A stretch of 64,000 bases of DNA from positions 1 to 64,000 of the forward strand of contig NZ_JAGPWD010000017.1 in NCBI RefSeq assembly GCF_018119395.1, read 5' to 3'. The stretch is from Massilia sp. ZL223 (GTDB lineage: Bacteria > Pseudomonadota > Gammaproteobacteria > Burkholderiales > Burkholderiaceae_D). The notes beneath the pieces are model-generated. The model searched no databases and was not told the origin of the DNA. It saw only the letters and a program-made list of their open reading frames with translations. Shown here in pieces: positions 1 to 8,236 of the stretch. The position numbers and the translations under genes are program-made. Position 1 is the stretch's first letter, and each line of letters opens with the position of its first letter.

Positions 1-66
1 CGCCCCCCCCAAACCCCCCCCCGCCCCCCGCCCCCCCCCCCCGGGGGGGGGCCCCCCCCCCCCCCC
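1..66. other. C/G homopolymer, probable assembly artefact
   Basis: The first 66 bases are almost only C and G in long runs (C runs over 10 long, one G run of 9) with three A. Nothing else in the window looks like this, and the run ends abruptly inside what is clearly a coding region. It is most simply a low-quality contig end. No biological feature is claimed. Confidence 0.8.
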
Positions 67-155
67 GCGCCCTGAAGCGCTATCCGCAGCCGCAGGGCAT
101 TCCGGCGGGCGCCCTGGTCCAGGTGAAGTACAGCTTCGAGATCGAATACAAGTAG
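66..155 (+). CDS. 3' end of a Sel1-like secreted protein (partial paralogue)
   Basis: Only the last 29 codons and a TAG stop are visible. They read RALKRYPQPQGIPAGALVQV and then KYSFEIEYK, and align closely with the C-terminus of the intact gene at 250-1071 (RALKRYPQPQGIPADSVIEL, then NYTFEVLYK). The sequence upstream is lost in the homopolymer. It is therefore the end of an upstream tandem paralogue, with 94 bp between the two genes. Function is unknown; see the next entry. Confidence 0.75.
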   Translation, partial: RALKRYPQPQGIPAGALVQVKYSFEIEYK

Positions 156-249
156 CCGGGAAGCGAGGCGCCGTGACGATGTGTGAGAATCCAGGCGCAA
201 CAAGCTGCTAGAGTGCCGGCCTGGAATACATACAACACCGGAATAAGCC

Positions 250-1071
250 ATGCCCAATCGTCCCGCCCGCGCCGTCCTTCCCCTGCTGCTGTCCTTGATC
301 TCCCTGCCGGTAGCGGCGGTGGTCGAGACGCCGGGCGAGAGCGTCGTCACCAACATCACCCTCAAGATCGAAGAGCGCGACTGCACCGAGGCAGTGGAAT
401 GGCTCAAGTACGGGCTGAAACAGGAATACCGCGAGGTCGCGCTGATGGCTGGGACCATGTACGACCATGGCATTTGCGTACGCCGCGACTGGGCGCGCGC
501 CGTGGGCTTCTACACGCAGGCCCATGCGGCCGGGATGGCGCGCGGCGCCGAGCGCCTGGCCGCCGGCTACGCCGATCCCGCCAACGGCCCGGACGTGGCC
601 GCCGCGCTGTGGTGGGCGTCGAAAACCCGTTCGTTCCGGGACCCGGCCTGCCGCATCGCCAAGGAGGCCGTCAACGATCCCGACCGCTTCGTCGCCGAGC
701 TGTCCGCGTGGAAGCCCGAGCGGCTCGCCTATTGCAACTACACGGCCGGCGTGATCATGACCATCGCCTCCGAATTGCGGTATCCCGACATGGCGGCCGC
801 CTATTCCATGGGCGGCAAACTGACCCTGCGCTTCCTGCCGGGCGTACCGCGCATCGAACTCCAGAAGAACGATTCGCAGGAATTTGCGATGGTCGGCCTG
901 ATCAACGGAAACTGGAAGCGCGACCGCGACAGCAAGGAGATCGCCGGCAGCATCGAAAAGGCGGTCACCCAGCTCGGCGACCGCGCCCTGAAGCGCTATC
1001 CGCAACCGCAGGGCATCCCGGCGGACAGCGTGATCGAACTGAATTACACCTTCGAGGTCCTCTACAAGTAG
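250..1071 (+). CDS. Secreted Sel1-like repeat protein of unknown function
   Basis: A 273-residue protein. The N-terminus has basic residues (MPNRPAR) and a hydrophobic stretch ending near Ala23, as in a Sec signal peptide, so export to the periplasm is likely. Residues of about 45-125 contain helical Sel1/TPR-like patterns (AVEWLKYG..EYREVALMAGTMY.HG, then DWARAVGFYTQAHAAGMARGA), a fold used for protein contacts. The C-terminal 100 residues match no family I recognise. The ATG at 250 follows a GGAATAAG ribosome site. The tail of a paralogue lies directly upstream, so this looks like a tandem duplication. A role in the cell envelope is inference. Confidence 0.7.
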   Translation: MPNRPARAVLPLLLSLISLPVAAVVETPGESVVTNITLKIEERDCTEAVEWLKYGLKQEYREVALMAGTMYDHGICVRRDWARAVGFYTQAHAAGMARGAERLAAGYADPANGPDVAAALWWASKTRSFRDPACRIAKEAVNDPDRFVAELSAWKPERLAYCNYTAGVIMTIASELRYPDMAAAYSMGGKLTLRFLPGVPRIELQKNDSQEFAMVGLINGNWKRDRDSKEIAGSIEKAVTQLGDRALKRYPQPQGIPADSVIELNYTFEVLYK

Positions 1072-1137
1072 GCCGCCTGCCGGCTCCGCGAAAATGGCGT
1101 ATCGTCACGCTCATGACCCGACCATAGCGGAGGCAGG

Positions 1138-2577
1138 ATGAACAAACTGGAAGTGGACGTCGCCATCATCGGCACCGGTACCGCCGGCATGACGGCCTAC
1201 CGGGCGGCGACGGCGCAGGGCGCGCGCACCGTGGTGATCGAAAGCGGCGTGTACGGCACCACCTGCGCGCGCGTGGGCTGCATGCCGAGCAAGCTCCTGA
1301 TCGCGGCCGCCGAGGCGGCGCACGCGATGCAGCACTCCGCGCCATTCGGCGTGCACGCGGGCGAGGTGCGCATCGACGGGCCGGCCGTGATGGACCGTGT
1401 CAAGCGCGAGCGCGACCGCTTCGTCGGCTTCGTGCTGGAAGGCGTGGACGCCATCCCCGACGAAGACAAGCTGCGCGGCCATGCCCGCTTCACGGGGCCG
1501 CATACGCTGATGGTGGACGAGCATACCGAGATCCACGCGGCGCGCGTCGTGATCGCCACCGGTTCCGCCCCGCTGCGCCTGCCGGCGCTGGAGAACGTTG
1601 GTCCGGGCGTGGTCACCAGCGACGATGTGTTCTATTGGGACGACCTGCCGCGCTCGGTGGCCGTGATCGGCACCGGCGTGATCGGCCTGGAACTGGGCCA
1701 GGCCCTGCACCGCCTGGGCGTGCGCGTCAAATTCTATGCGCGCGGCGGCAGCATCGCCCACATCACCGACCCCGAAGTGCTGCGCGAAGCTGGCCGGGTG
1801 CTGAACGAGGAGCTCGACATCCAGTTCCAGTCGAAGGTGGTCAGGGCGGTGCAGGAAGAGGGCGAGGTGGCGCTGACGGTCAGCGACGCCTTCGGCAAGG
1901 AAGCCACGGAGCGCTTCCAGTATGTGCTGATGGCGGCGGGGCGCACGCCCAATGTGCACGGCATCGGCCTCGAGCACACGGGCCTGGAGCGCGGCGAGGA
2001 TGGCATTCCCTTGTTCGACGCGCGCACAATGCAGTGCGGGAACAGCCACATCTTCATCGCCGGCGACGCCAACAACGAGCGCCCGCTGCTGCACGACGCG
2101 GCCGACCACGGCAAGATCGCCGGCGACAACGCGGGCCGCTATCCGGACGTGCGTCCGGGGCTGCGCCGCACGCCGATCGCGGTCGCGTTCACGGAGCCGA
2201 ATATCGCCACCTTGGGCAAGGACTACCGGACCTTGTGCGCAGGCGGGCGGCGCAAGTTCGCGATCGGCAAGGTGTCGTTCACGAACCAGGGCCGCAGCCG
2301 CGTCATGTTGCAAAACAAGGGAATGCTCAGGGTGTACGGGGAATACGGCACCCGGCTGTTCCTGGGCGCCGAGATGATCGGGCCGCGCGCGGAGCACCTG
2401 GCGCATACGCTGTCGTGGGCGGCGCAGATGCGGCTGACGGTCGACAAGATGCTGGAGATGCCGTTTTATCACCCGGTGATCGAGGAGGGCGTGCGCACGG
2501 CGCTGCGGGACCTGGCGGCTTGCTTGTCCAAAGGCGAAAGCGAGACGGATCCGGCGGATACGGAGCCGGGCACCTAG
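1138..2577 (+). CDS. Dihydrolipoyl dehydrogenase-like flavoprotein disulfide reductase
   Basis: A 479-residue protein, the normal length for dihydrolipoyl dehydrogenase (EC 1.8.1.4), which reoxidises the lipoamide of 2-oxo-acid dehydrogenase complexes using NAD+. It has an FAD-binding GTGTAG motif at 12-17, the redox-active disulfide C43/C48 (TTCARVGCMPSK), a second Rossmann GTGVIGLELG for NAD near 180, an FAD-contact GDANNERPLLHDAADHG segment near 307, and the catalytic His445/Glu450 pair (HPVIEE). No E1 or E2 subunit is nearby, so it is an orphan paralogue. It could serve another disulfide substrate or a complex encoded elsewhere. It converges on the gene at 2726 across a REP-like element. 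Confidence 0.88.
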   Translation: MNKLEVDVAIIGTGTAGMTAYRAATAQGARTVVIESGVYGTTCARVGCMPSKLLIAAAEAAHAMQHSAPFGVHAGEVRIDGPAVMDRVKRERDRFVGFVLEGVDAIPDEDKLRGHARFTGPHTLMVDEHTEIHAARVVIATGSAPLRLPALENVGPGVVTSDDVFYWDDLPRSVAVIGTGVIGLELGQALHRLGVRVKFYARGGSIAHITDPEVLREAGRVLNEELDIQFQSKVVRAVQEEGEVALTVSDAFGKEATERFQYVLMAAGRTPNVHGIGLEHTGLERGEDGIPLFDARTMQCGNSHIFIAGDANNERPLLHDAADHGKIAGDNAGRYPDVRPGLRRTPIAVAFTEPNIATLGKDYRTLCAGGRRKFAIGKVSFTNQGRSRVMLQNKGMLRVYGEYGTRLFLGAEMIGPRAEHLAHTLSWAAQMRLTVDKMLEMPFYHPVIEEGVRTALRDLAACLSKGESETDPADTEPGT

Positions 2578-2607
2578 GTCCGGTAACACTCCGTCGTTAG
2601 CCCTAAA

Positions 2608-2701
2608 ACCGTCGCCCCGGCGAAGGCCGGGGTCCAAGTTCGTTGAGCAGTGTGAACGCAAGCAGAACTTGGGTTCCGGCCTTCGCCGGAACGACGGTTT
2701 T
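2608..2701. repeat. REP-like inverted repeat element, copy 1
   Basis: The left arm (about 2608-2640) reads ACCGTCGCCCCGGCGAAGGC then CGGGGTCCAAGTT. The right arm (about 2666-2701) is its inverted partner AACTTGGGTTCCGGCCTTCG then CCGGAACGACGG. Each arm carries its own small palindrome around CCGGCGAAGGCCGG. It lies between two converging genes and may also terminate transcription. Confidence 0.85.
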
Positions 2702-2725
2702 ACGGCTAGCAGTTGATCAGAAGCT

Positions 2726-3211
2726 TCAGTTCAGCAAACTCGCATCCAGCTTCCCCTCCGACGCCAGCTGCCGCACGATCCGCACCGTATCGATATCCGC
2801 CTCCTGGTACGCCGACTTCTTGAACTCGTCGTACATCGCATTGGCTTCGTCCGTGTGCTCGCCCGTGCCGTCGTCGTAGCAGAAGCGCACCAGCAGCATC
2901 GCGTTGGTCGGCGACTCGATGATCATGCGCAGGCTGGAAGCGGCGATTTCGCCCTGCGCCGGCACGTCGACCCGCACTTCCTGCAGCGGCGTCAGGTGCA
3001 CGCGGTCCTCGATCACCAGCTCGCCGTAGCGCAGGCGGCGGCCGAAGCTGCCGGCTTCGCGGTCCAGGATCTGGCACTCGTCCAGATGCGGCATGAACAT
3101 CATCGGCGATTCGGCGCGCAGCACCAGGCCGCGCCACAGCTGCTCGCGCGTCAGGGTGTCCACCAGCGGATTCATCGGATCGTTGATCTCGACAAGATGT
3201 TCGAATTTCAT
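2726..3211 (-). CDS. DUF1857/AtaL-like SRPBCC-fold protein
   Basis: A 161-residue cytosolic protein that starts KFEHLVEINDP and has the pattern LTREQLWRGLVLRAESP. This fits the DUF1857/AtaL-like branch of the START/SRPBCC superfamily, whose helix-grip fold binds hydrophobic ligands. Family length is about 150 residues, so it appears complete. A GAGGA ribosome site precedes the ATG. It is divergent from the rep helicase. The ligand and biological role are unknown. Confidence 0.75.
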   Translation of the reverse strand: MKFEHLVEINDPMNPLVDTLTREQLWRGLVLRAESPMMFMPHLDECQILDREAGSFGRRLRYGELVIEDRVHLTPLQEVRVDVPAQGEIAASSLRMIIESPTNAMLLVRFCYDDGTGEHTDEANAMYDEFKKSAYQEADIDTVRIVRQLASEGKLDASLLN

Positions 3212-3403
3212 GTGAAAGCGTCCTCAAAAGCGCGGGCGCCCGGCTCCCGGCCGCCCCAAAGACCGAATGGTACTCCATCGCGCGCACCGCCGCCGGACCG
3301 AGAGTGTTGCATTCCTGTCTAGCTCGAGATTTTTTCTTTTGTGCATCGCTCCACATGACAGCCGGATCGTTAAAATATCGGCCTGCCTTCCTGAAACTTT
3401 CCC

Positions 3404-5473
3404 ATGTCCAACGCACCAAAATTCGGCCTCAACGGGCCGCAGAGCGAAGCCGTGCTCTATCTCGACGGCCCATGCCTGGTGCTGGCCGGCGCCGGCTCGG
3501 GCAAGACCCGCGTGATCACCCAGAAGATCGCATACATGATCGAAGACCGCGGCTACGATCCGCGCACCATCGCCGCGCTCACCTTCACCAACAAGGCCGC
3601 GCTCGAGATGCAGGAGCGCATCGCCAAGCTGCTCAAGCAGCCCAAGCAGGCCAAGCAGCTCACCGTCTCGACCTTCCACTCGCTGGGCGTCAAGATCCTG
3701 CGCCAGGAAGCGGCCGGAGTCGGCCTGAAGGACAAGTTTTCGATCATGGACAGCGACGACTGCTACACCATCGTCTCCGACCTGGCGCTGACCACCGACA
3801 AGCAGGAAATCCGCCGCATCCAGAACGCGATCTCGCTGTGGAAGAACGGCCTGGTCGACCCCGAGGACGCGATCCGCAACGCGCGCGACGAGGACGAGGC
3901 CATGGCCGGGCGCGTCTACCGCAGCTACCTGGCGACCCTGCAGGCCTACCAGGCGGTCGACTTCGACGACCTGATCCGCCTGCCGGTGGAACTGTTCCGC
4001 AATAACGAACCGATCCGCGACCGCTGGCAGCGCCGCCTGCGCTATCTTCTAATGGACGAGTACCAGGACACCAATACCTGCCAGTACGAGCTGGTCAAGC
4101 TGCTGGTGACGGGCCTGGGCAAGAAGCCGATGTTCACCGCCGTCGGCGACGACGACCAGGCCATCTACGCCTGGCGCGGCGCCTCGGTGGAAAACCTGAA
4201 GACCCTGCAGGTCGACTTCCCCGACCTGCGCGTCATCAAGCTGGAGCAGAACTACCGCTCCACCACCCGCATTCTGCAGGCGGCCAACGCCGTCATCGGC
4301 AACAACCCGAAGCTGTTCGAGAAGTCGCTGTGGTCCGAGCACGGCCTGGGCGAGCCGATCAATGTGCTGGGCATGCAGAACGACGACCAGGAAGCCGACC
4401 AGGTGGCGATCATGATCTCGGCCGACCACTTCCAGCGCAAGAACAAGTGGTCCGACTACGCGATCCTGTACCGCGGCAACCACCAGGCGCGCGTGATCGA
4501 GCAGGCCCTGCGCAAGGAACGCATCCCCTACACCATGTCGGGCGGCCAGAGCTTCTTCGACAAGGCCGAGATCAAGGACATCATCGCCTACCTGCGCCTG
4601 ATCGCGAACCAGGACGACGACCCGGCCTTCATCCGCGCCGTCACGACCCCGAAGCGCGGGGTCGGCATGGCCACGCTCGAAACCCTGGGCGAATTCTCCA
4701 AGCAGTGGAACTGCTCGCTGTTCGAGGCCGCGCGCAAGGGCGGCCTGGAAGCCAAGCTGGCCGAGCGCCAGCTGGCGCCGCTGCGCGACTTCTGCCGCTT
4801 CATGCTGGAGCTGGAAGACCGCGCCACCCGCCCCGGCCCCTCGGGCAGCGGCGACAACGCGGCCGAGGTGCTCGACGACATGATGAAGGAGATGAACTAC
4901 GAGCACTACCTGTACGAGAACTTCGACGACCGCGCGGCCCAGGCCAAGTGGCAGAACGTGCTCGAGTTCACCAACTGGCTGAAGGAACGCGGCCGCGGCG
5001 GACGCGACCGCGATGGCGAAGAAAAGAACCTGCTGGAACTAACCCAGATGGTGGCCCTGATGTCGATGCTCGAAGGCCAGGACGAGGAGCAGGACGCGGT
5101 GCGCATGTCGACCCTGCACGCCTCCAAAGGATTGGAGTATCCGCATGTGTACCTGGTCGGCTGCGAGGAAGGCATCCTGCCGCACAAGGGCGATCCGGAC
5201 GATTCGGTCGAGTCGATCGCGGCCCGCATCCAGGAGGAGCGGCGCCTGATGTACGTCGGCATCACGCGCGCCCAGCGCACCCTGCACGTCACCTGGTGCA
5301 AGCGCCGCAAGCGCGCCGGCGAACTGGTCAATTGCGACCCTTCGCGCTTCATCAAGGAGATGCAGCTCGACGTCGGCGACGCCCCGCCGAAAGAAACTGA
5401 AGTGCTCAGTCCCAAGGAACGCCTGGCGAACTTGAAGGCATTATTGACAACACCTAAGCCCGTGCCTAGTTGA
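3404..5473 (+). CDS. rep: ATP-dependent DNA helicase Rep (UvrD/Rep superfamily 1A)
   Basis: A 689-residue superfamily 1A 3'-5' helicase. Walker A GAGSGKT is at 29-35, motif Ia TFTNKAALEM near 65, motif II DEYQDT at 218-223, motif III GDDDQAIYAWRGA near 250, motif IV QNYRS near 286, motif V STLHASKGLEYP near 568 and motif VI VGITRAQRTLHV near 620. The length and start (LNGPQSEAV) fit Rep better than UvrD, which is longer and has an extended C-terminal Tudor region. Rep removes proteins from DNA ahead of replication forks. No strong ribosome site is visible; the ATG at 3404 is chosen because it places the Q-motif at the expected distance. Confidence 0.9.
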   Translation: MSNAPKFGLNGPQSEAVLYLDGPCLVLAGAGSGKTRVITQKIAYMIEDRGYDPRTIAALTFTNKAALEMQERIAKLLKQPKQAKQLTVSTFHSLGVKILRQEAAGVGLKDKFSIMDSDDCYTIVSDLALTTDKQEIRRIQNAISLWKNGLVDPEDAIRNARDEDEAMAGRVYRSYLATLQAYQAVDFDDLIRLPVELFRNNEPIRDRWQRRLRYLLMDEYQDTNTCQYELVKLLVTGLGKKPMFTAVGDDDQAIYAWRGASVENLKTLQVDFPDLRVIKLEQNYRSTTRILQAANAVIGNNPKLFEKSLWSEHGLGEPINVLGMQNDDQEADQVAIMISADHFQRKNKWSDYAILYRGNHQARVIEQALRKERIPYTMSGGQSFFDKAEIKDIIAYLRLIANQDDDPAFIRAVTTPKRGVGMATLETLGEFSKQWNCSLFEAARKGGLEAKLAERQLAPLRDFCRFMLELEDRATRPGPSGSGDNAAEVLDDMMKEMNYEHYLYENFDDRAAQAKWQNVLEFTNWLKERGRGGRDRDGEEKNLLELTQMVALMSMLEGQDEEQDAVRMSTLHASKGLEYPHVYLVGCEEGILPHKGDPDDSVESIAARIQEERRLMYVGITRAQRTLHVTWCKRRKRAGELVNCDPSRFIKEMQLDVGDAPPKETEVLSPKERLANLKALLTTPKPVPS

Positions 5474-5553
5474 CAAGAAAATAAAAGCCCTCGAGAACGT
5501 TGTGCGCCAGCCTTGATGAGGTGGCAAGGGGTGCGCACGATTGAAATTCCCAT

Positions 5554-5615
5554 TTGACTTCAACTGTTGAGCAGGAAATACTTTCTCTTAGCGAATTGGT
5601 GCAAGATTATTGCAC
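5554..5615 (+). promoter_or_regulatory. Putative promoter and operator of the serralysin-like gene
   Basis: A sigma70-like pair is visible: -35 TTGACT (5554-5559), a 17-base spacer and -10 AATACT (5577-5582). Just downstream, at 5599-5615, is a perfect inverted repeat GTGCAA-GATTA-TTGCAC, placed where a repressor could block initiation. A further run of GACAGTCAA direct repeats (about 5644-5675) lies before the start codon. Regulation is inference. Confidence 0.45.
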
Positions 5616-5675
5616 TGTTTCAACATTGAGAGATAGTTAAAACGACAGTCAAATCGACAGTCAAAGAGAGTCAAG

Positions 5676-7838
5676 ATGGCAACCGTTTCGGAAATACTGA
5701 CCACCCCCTTGTCGGGCCTGCAGCACATCGATGCCTTGCTCGACAAAGGACCCGACTGGAACTATCTGACGGGCACGGCGAACACGATCTACTACACCTT
5801 CTCGATTGCCTCCGGCAACGAGAGCGGCAAGAGCGGACAGGAAGCGTTCTCGGCATCCCAGCAGGCTGCCGCGCGCGACGCGTTCAGCTACCTGCAGCAG
5901 ACGACCGGTATTTCCTTCGTCGAGACGGCATCCGGCGACAGTGCGCACATCCATCTCTGCAATATCGACATCGCGGACTACCGCACCACGGGCCTGTGCA
6001 GCTGGACTTCGCCGTACAGCTACAGCGGCACGACCCTGAGCGAATATAACGTCGATGCCTACGTCTATCTCGACAATGTGGAATTCCGGGCGCAGAACCA
6101 GAACCTGACCCCGGGCGGCGCCGGCTACGAGACCCTGCTGCACGAGCTGGGTCACGCGCTCGGCCTCAAGCACCCGTTCGAAACCGAACCCGAAAACAGC
6201 ACCGTCCTGCCCAGTTCCGAGGACAACACCAACAACACCCTGCTGTCCTACAACATGACCGGCGGTGCTCATTCGACGTTCAGCCCCTACGACATCGCAG
6301 CCCTGAACTGGCTGTATGGCGGAGACGGCTTGCGCGGCGCGCTCGGCGTCAACAGCGTCACCGGCGCCCGCTACATCACTGGAACCAATCGCGCGGACAC
6401 CCTCACGGGAACGCGTTACGACGACACCTTACAAGGAAACGGAGGCAATGACATGATCGACGGCGGAGAAGGTACGGATACGATGGTCTTTGGCGGCGCA
6501 CGCGGCGCTTATACGTTCGCCAACCTGGCGGACGGCGCCCTGCAGGTGAGCAGCAGCGCCGAGGGCGTGGACACGCTGCGCTCGGTGGAGCAGCTGAAGT
6601 TCTCGGACATGACGGTCCAGCGCGCGGCCGTGGTCGATACGGTCGCGCCGGCGGCCCCGACCTTCGTGGTGACGCATAACCAGTTCAACTACGCCCGCGG
6701 CAGCAAGCCCGGCATGACCGGCGCGGCCGAGGCTGGCTCGACGGTGAAGGTTTATTCCGGCACCACCCTGATCGCCACCGTGGTGGCCGACCAGAACGGG
6801 CTGTGGAAGGCCGAATCCTCGATCGACTTCCCGGATGGCATGGGCTACACCGTCCACGCGACCGCGACCGATGCCGCCGGCAACACCTCGGCGCCGAGCG
6901 CCACCGTGGACTTCAACGTCGACGCGACCGCGCCGACCGTCCCGACCGGCAGCGTGGTCCAGGTCAGCGGCGACAACCGCCCCGTGTTCAGCGGCACCGG
7001 CGAAGTCGGCACCACCATGCAGCTCTACATCGTCGACGACACCACGGTCCAGCGCTTCGGCAGCGCGACCGTCGGCGCCGACGGCACCTGGAGCCACACC
7101 GCGGCCCCTCTGCCGAACGGTAACTTCCAGGTGAGCGTGGTGTCGAAGGACCAGGCCGACAACTCCACTGCGGCCGGCAGCTACCTGAATGTGGCGATCG
7201 CGAACGCCGGCTACCAGAACGGCACCGCGGGCAAGGACGTCTTCACCATGGGCGACGGCAGCACCGCCGCGACCGGCGGCGCCGGCACCGACGTCGCCGT
7301 CTTCAGCGGCAACAAGGCCAACTACACCGTCGCCAAGGCCGCCTGGGGCTATACCGTGACCGACAATGTCGGCGGCGGCGGCACCGACACCGTGATCGGC
7401 GTCGAGCGCCTGCAGTTCGCCGACGGCTGGAAGGCGATCGACGACGACGGCGTCGCCGGCCAGATCTTCCGCCTCTACCAGGCGGTGTTCGACCGCGCTC
7501 CCGACATCGGCGGCATGGGCTACTGGATCCAGCGCATGGAAAGCGGCACCGACCTGATGCGCATGGCCAACGAGTTCATGACCATCAAGGCCCCGGACGG
7601 CACCGTCGAGTTCGAGACCCTGTACGGCAAGAACCTGACCGACGAACAGTTCGTCATCGAGCTCTACGACAACGTCCTGAACCGCGAACCGGACGCCGGC
7701 GGCAAGGCCTACTGGGTCGACGTGATCAAGCATCACAGCCGCGCGCAGATCCTGATGGCCTTCAGCGAAAGCCCGGAAAACCAGGGCAACGTGATCGACA
7801 TCGTCGCCAAGGGCATGGACTACATCCCCTTCGGTTAA
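5676..7838 (+). CDS. Serralysin-like (M10) metalloprotease with RTX, Ig-like and DUF4214 domains
   Basis: A 720-residue protein without an N-terminal signal peptide, as expected for type I secretion. The metzincin zinc motif HELGHALGLKH is at 156-166, followed by a Met-turn-like SYNMTGG near 191. A glycine/aspartate RTX-type repeat (GNGGNDMIDGGEGTD) follows near 250. Two bacterial Ig-like repeats span roughly 325-505, then a second RTX-like segment with GGAGTDVAVF. Residues of about 594-700 carry two DUF4214 repeats (YQAVFDRAPDIGGMGYW and YDNVLNREPDAGGKAYW). Expected role: calcium-dependent extracellular or surface proteolysis. No type I exporter is encoded in the window. The start is supported by AAAGAGAG about 6 bases upstream. 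Confidence 0.85.
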   Translation: MATVSEILTTPLSGLQHIDALLDKGPDWNYLTGTANTIYYTFSIASGNESGKSGQEAFSASQQAAARDAFSYLQQTTGISFVETASGDSAHIHLCNIDIADYRTTGLCSWTSPYSYSGTTLSEYNVDAYVYLDNVEFRAQNQNLTPGGAGYETLLHELGHALGLKHPFETEPENSTVLPSSEDNTNNTLLSYNMTGGAHSTFSPYDIAALNWLYGGDGLRGALGVNSVTGARYITGTNRADTLTGTRYDDTLQGNGGNDMIDGGEGTDTMVFGGARGAYTFANLADGALQVSSSAEGVDTLRSVEQLKFSDMTVQRAAVVDTVAPAAPTFVVTHNQFNYARGSKPGMTGAAEAGSTVKVYSGTTLIATVVADQNGLWKAESSIDFPDGMGYTVHATATDAAGNTSAPSATVDFNVDATAPTVPTGSVVQVSGDNRPVFSGTGEVGTTMQLYIVDDTTVQRFGSATVGADGTWSHTAAPLPNGNFQVSVVSKDQADNSTAAGSYLNVAIANAGYQNGTAGKDVFTMGDGSTAATGGAGTDVAVFSGNKANYTVAKAAWGYTVTDNVGGGGTDTVIGVERLQFADGWKAIDDDGVAGQIFRLYQAVFDRAPDIGGMGYWIQRMESGTDLMRMANEFMTIKAPDGTVEFETLYGKNLTDEQFVIELYDNVLNREPDAGGKAYWVDVIKHHSRAQILMAFSESPENQGNVIDIVAKGMDYIPFG

Positions 7839-7891
7839 GCACTGCCCGGCGGCAGGGCTGGCATAATGCCGGCTTTGCCGCCGGAGGCGCC

Positions 7892-8095
7892 ATGGACCAC
7901 GAAGACCGTTTCGTCGATATCGAAATCAAGCTCGCCCACCAGGAAGACCTGGTGGAGACGCTGAACCAGACCATCTACCAGCAGGGCCGCCGCATCGACC
8001 AGCTCGAAGTGATGGTGGCCAAGCTCGCCGAACATGTCCGCAGCTTGCAGGATGGGCGGCAGACTCCCCTGAACGAAAGACCGCCGCATTACTGA
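7892..8095 (+). CDS. slyX: SlyX family protein
   Basis: A 67-residue predicted coiled coil. It has the SlyX pattern DIEIKLAHQEDLVETLNQTI followed by QGRRIDQLE, and ends in the typical PPHY. SlyX proteins are small cytosolic proteins of unknown function, widespread in Proteobacteria. The ATG has a strong GGAGG site 7 bases upstream. It lies 53 bp after the serralysin-like gene and converges on the GMC oxidoreductase. Confidence 0.88.
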   Translation: MDHEDRFVDIEIKLAHQEDLVETLNQTIYQQGRRIDQLEVMVAKLAEHVRSLQDGRQTPLNERPPHY

Positions 8096-8122
8096 TCTGT
8101 GGTCGTCAGCCCGTGCCGCCAG

Positions 8123-8212
8123 CACGTCGTTCCGGCGAAGGCCGAACCCAAGTTCGTCGCGCAGCCGTTTTGCATGCAAACTTAGGTTCCGGCCTTCGCC
8201 GGAACGACGGTC
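8123..8212. repeat. REP-like inverted repeat element, copy 2
   Basis: The left arm (about 8123-8154) is CACGTCGTTCCGGCGAAGGC then CGAACCCAAGTT. The right arm (about 8178-8212) is AAACTTAGGTTCCGGCCTTC then GCCGGAACGACGG. It has the same orientation as copy 1 (CGTCG ends outside, AAGTT ends inside) and lies between converging slyX and the GMC gene. Confidence 0.85.
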
Positions 8213-8236
8213 TCTCTGCTAACGGCAAAAAGATTG

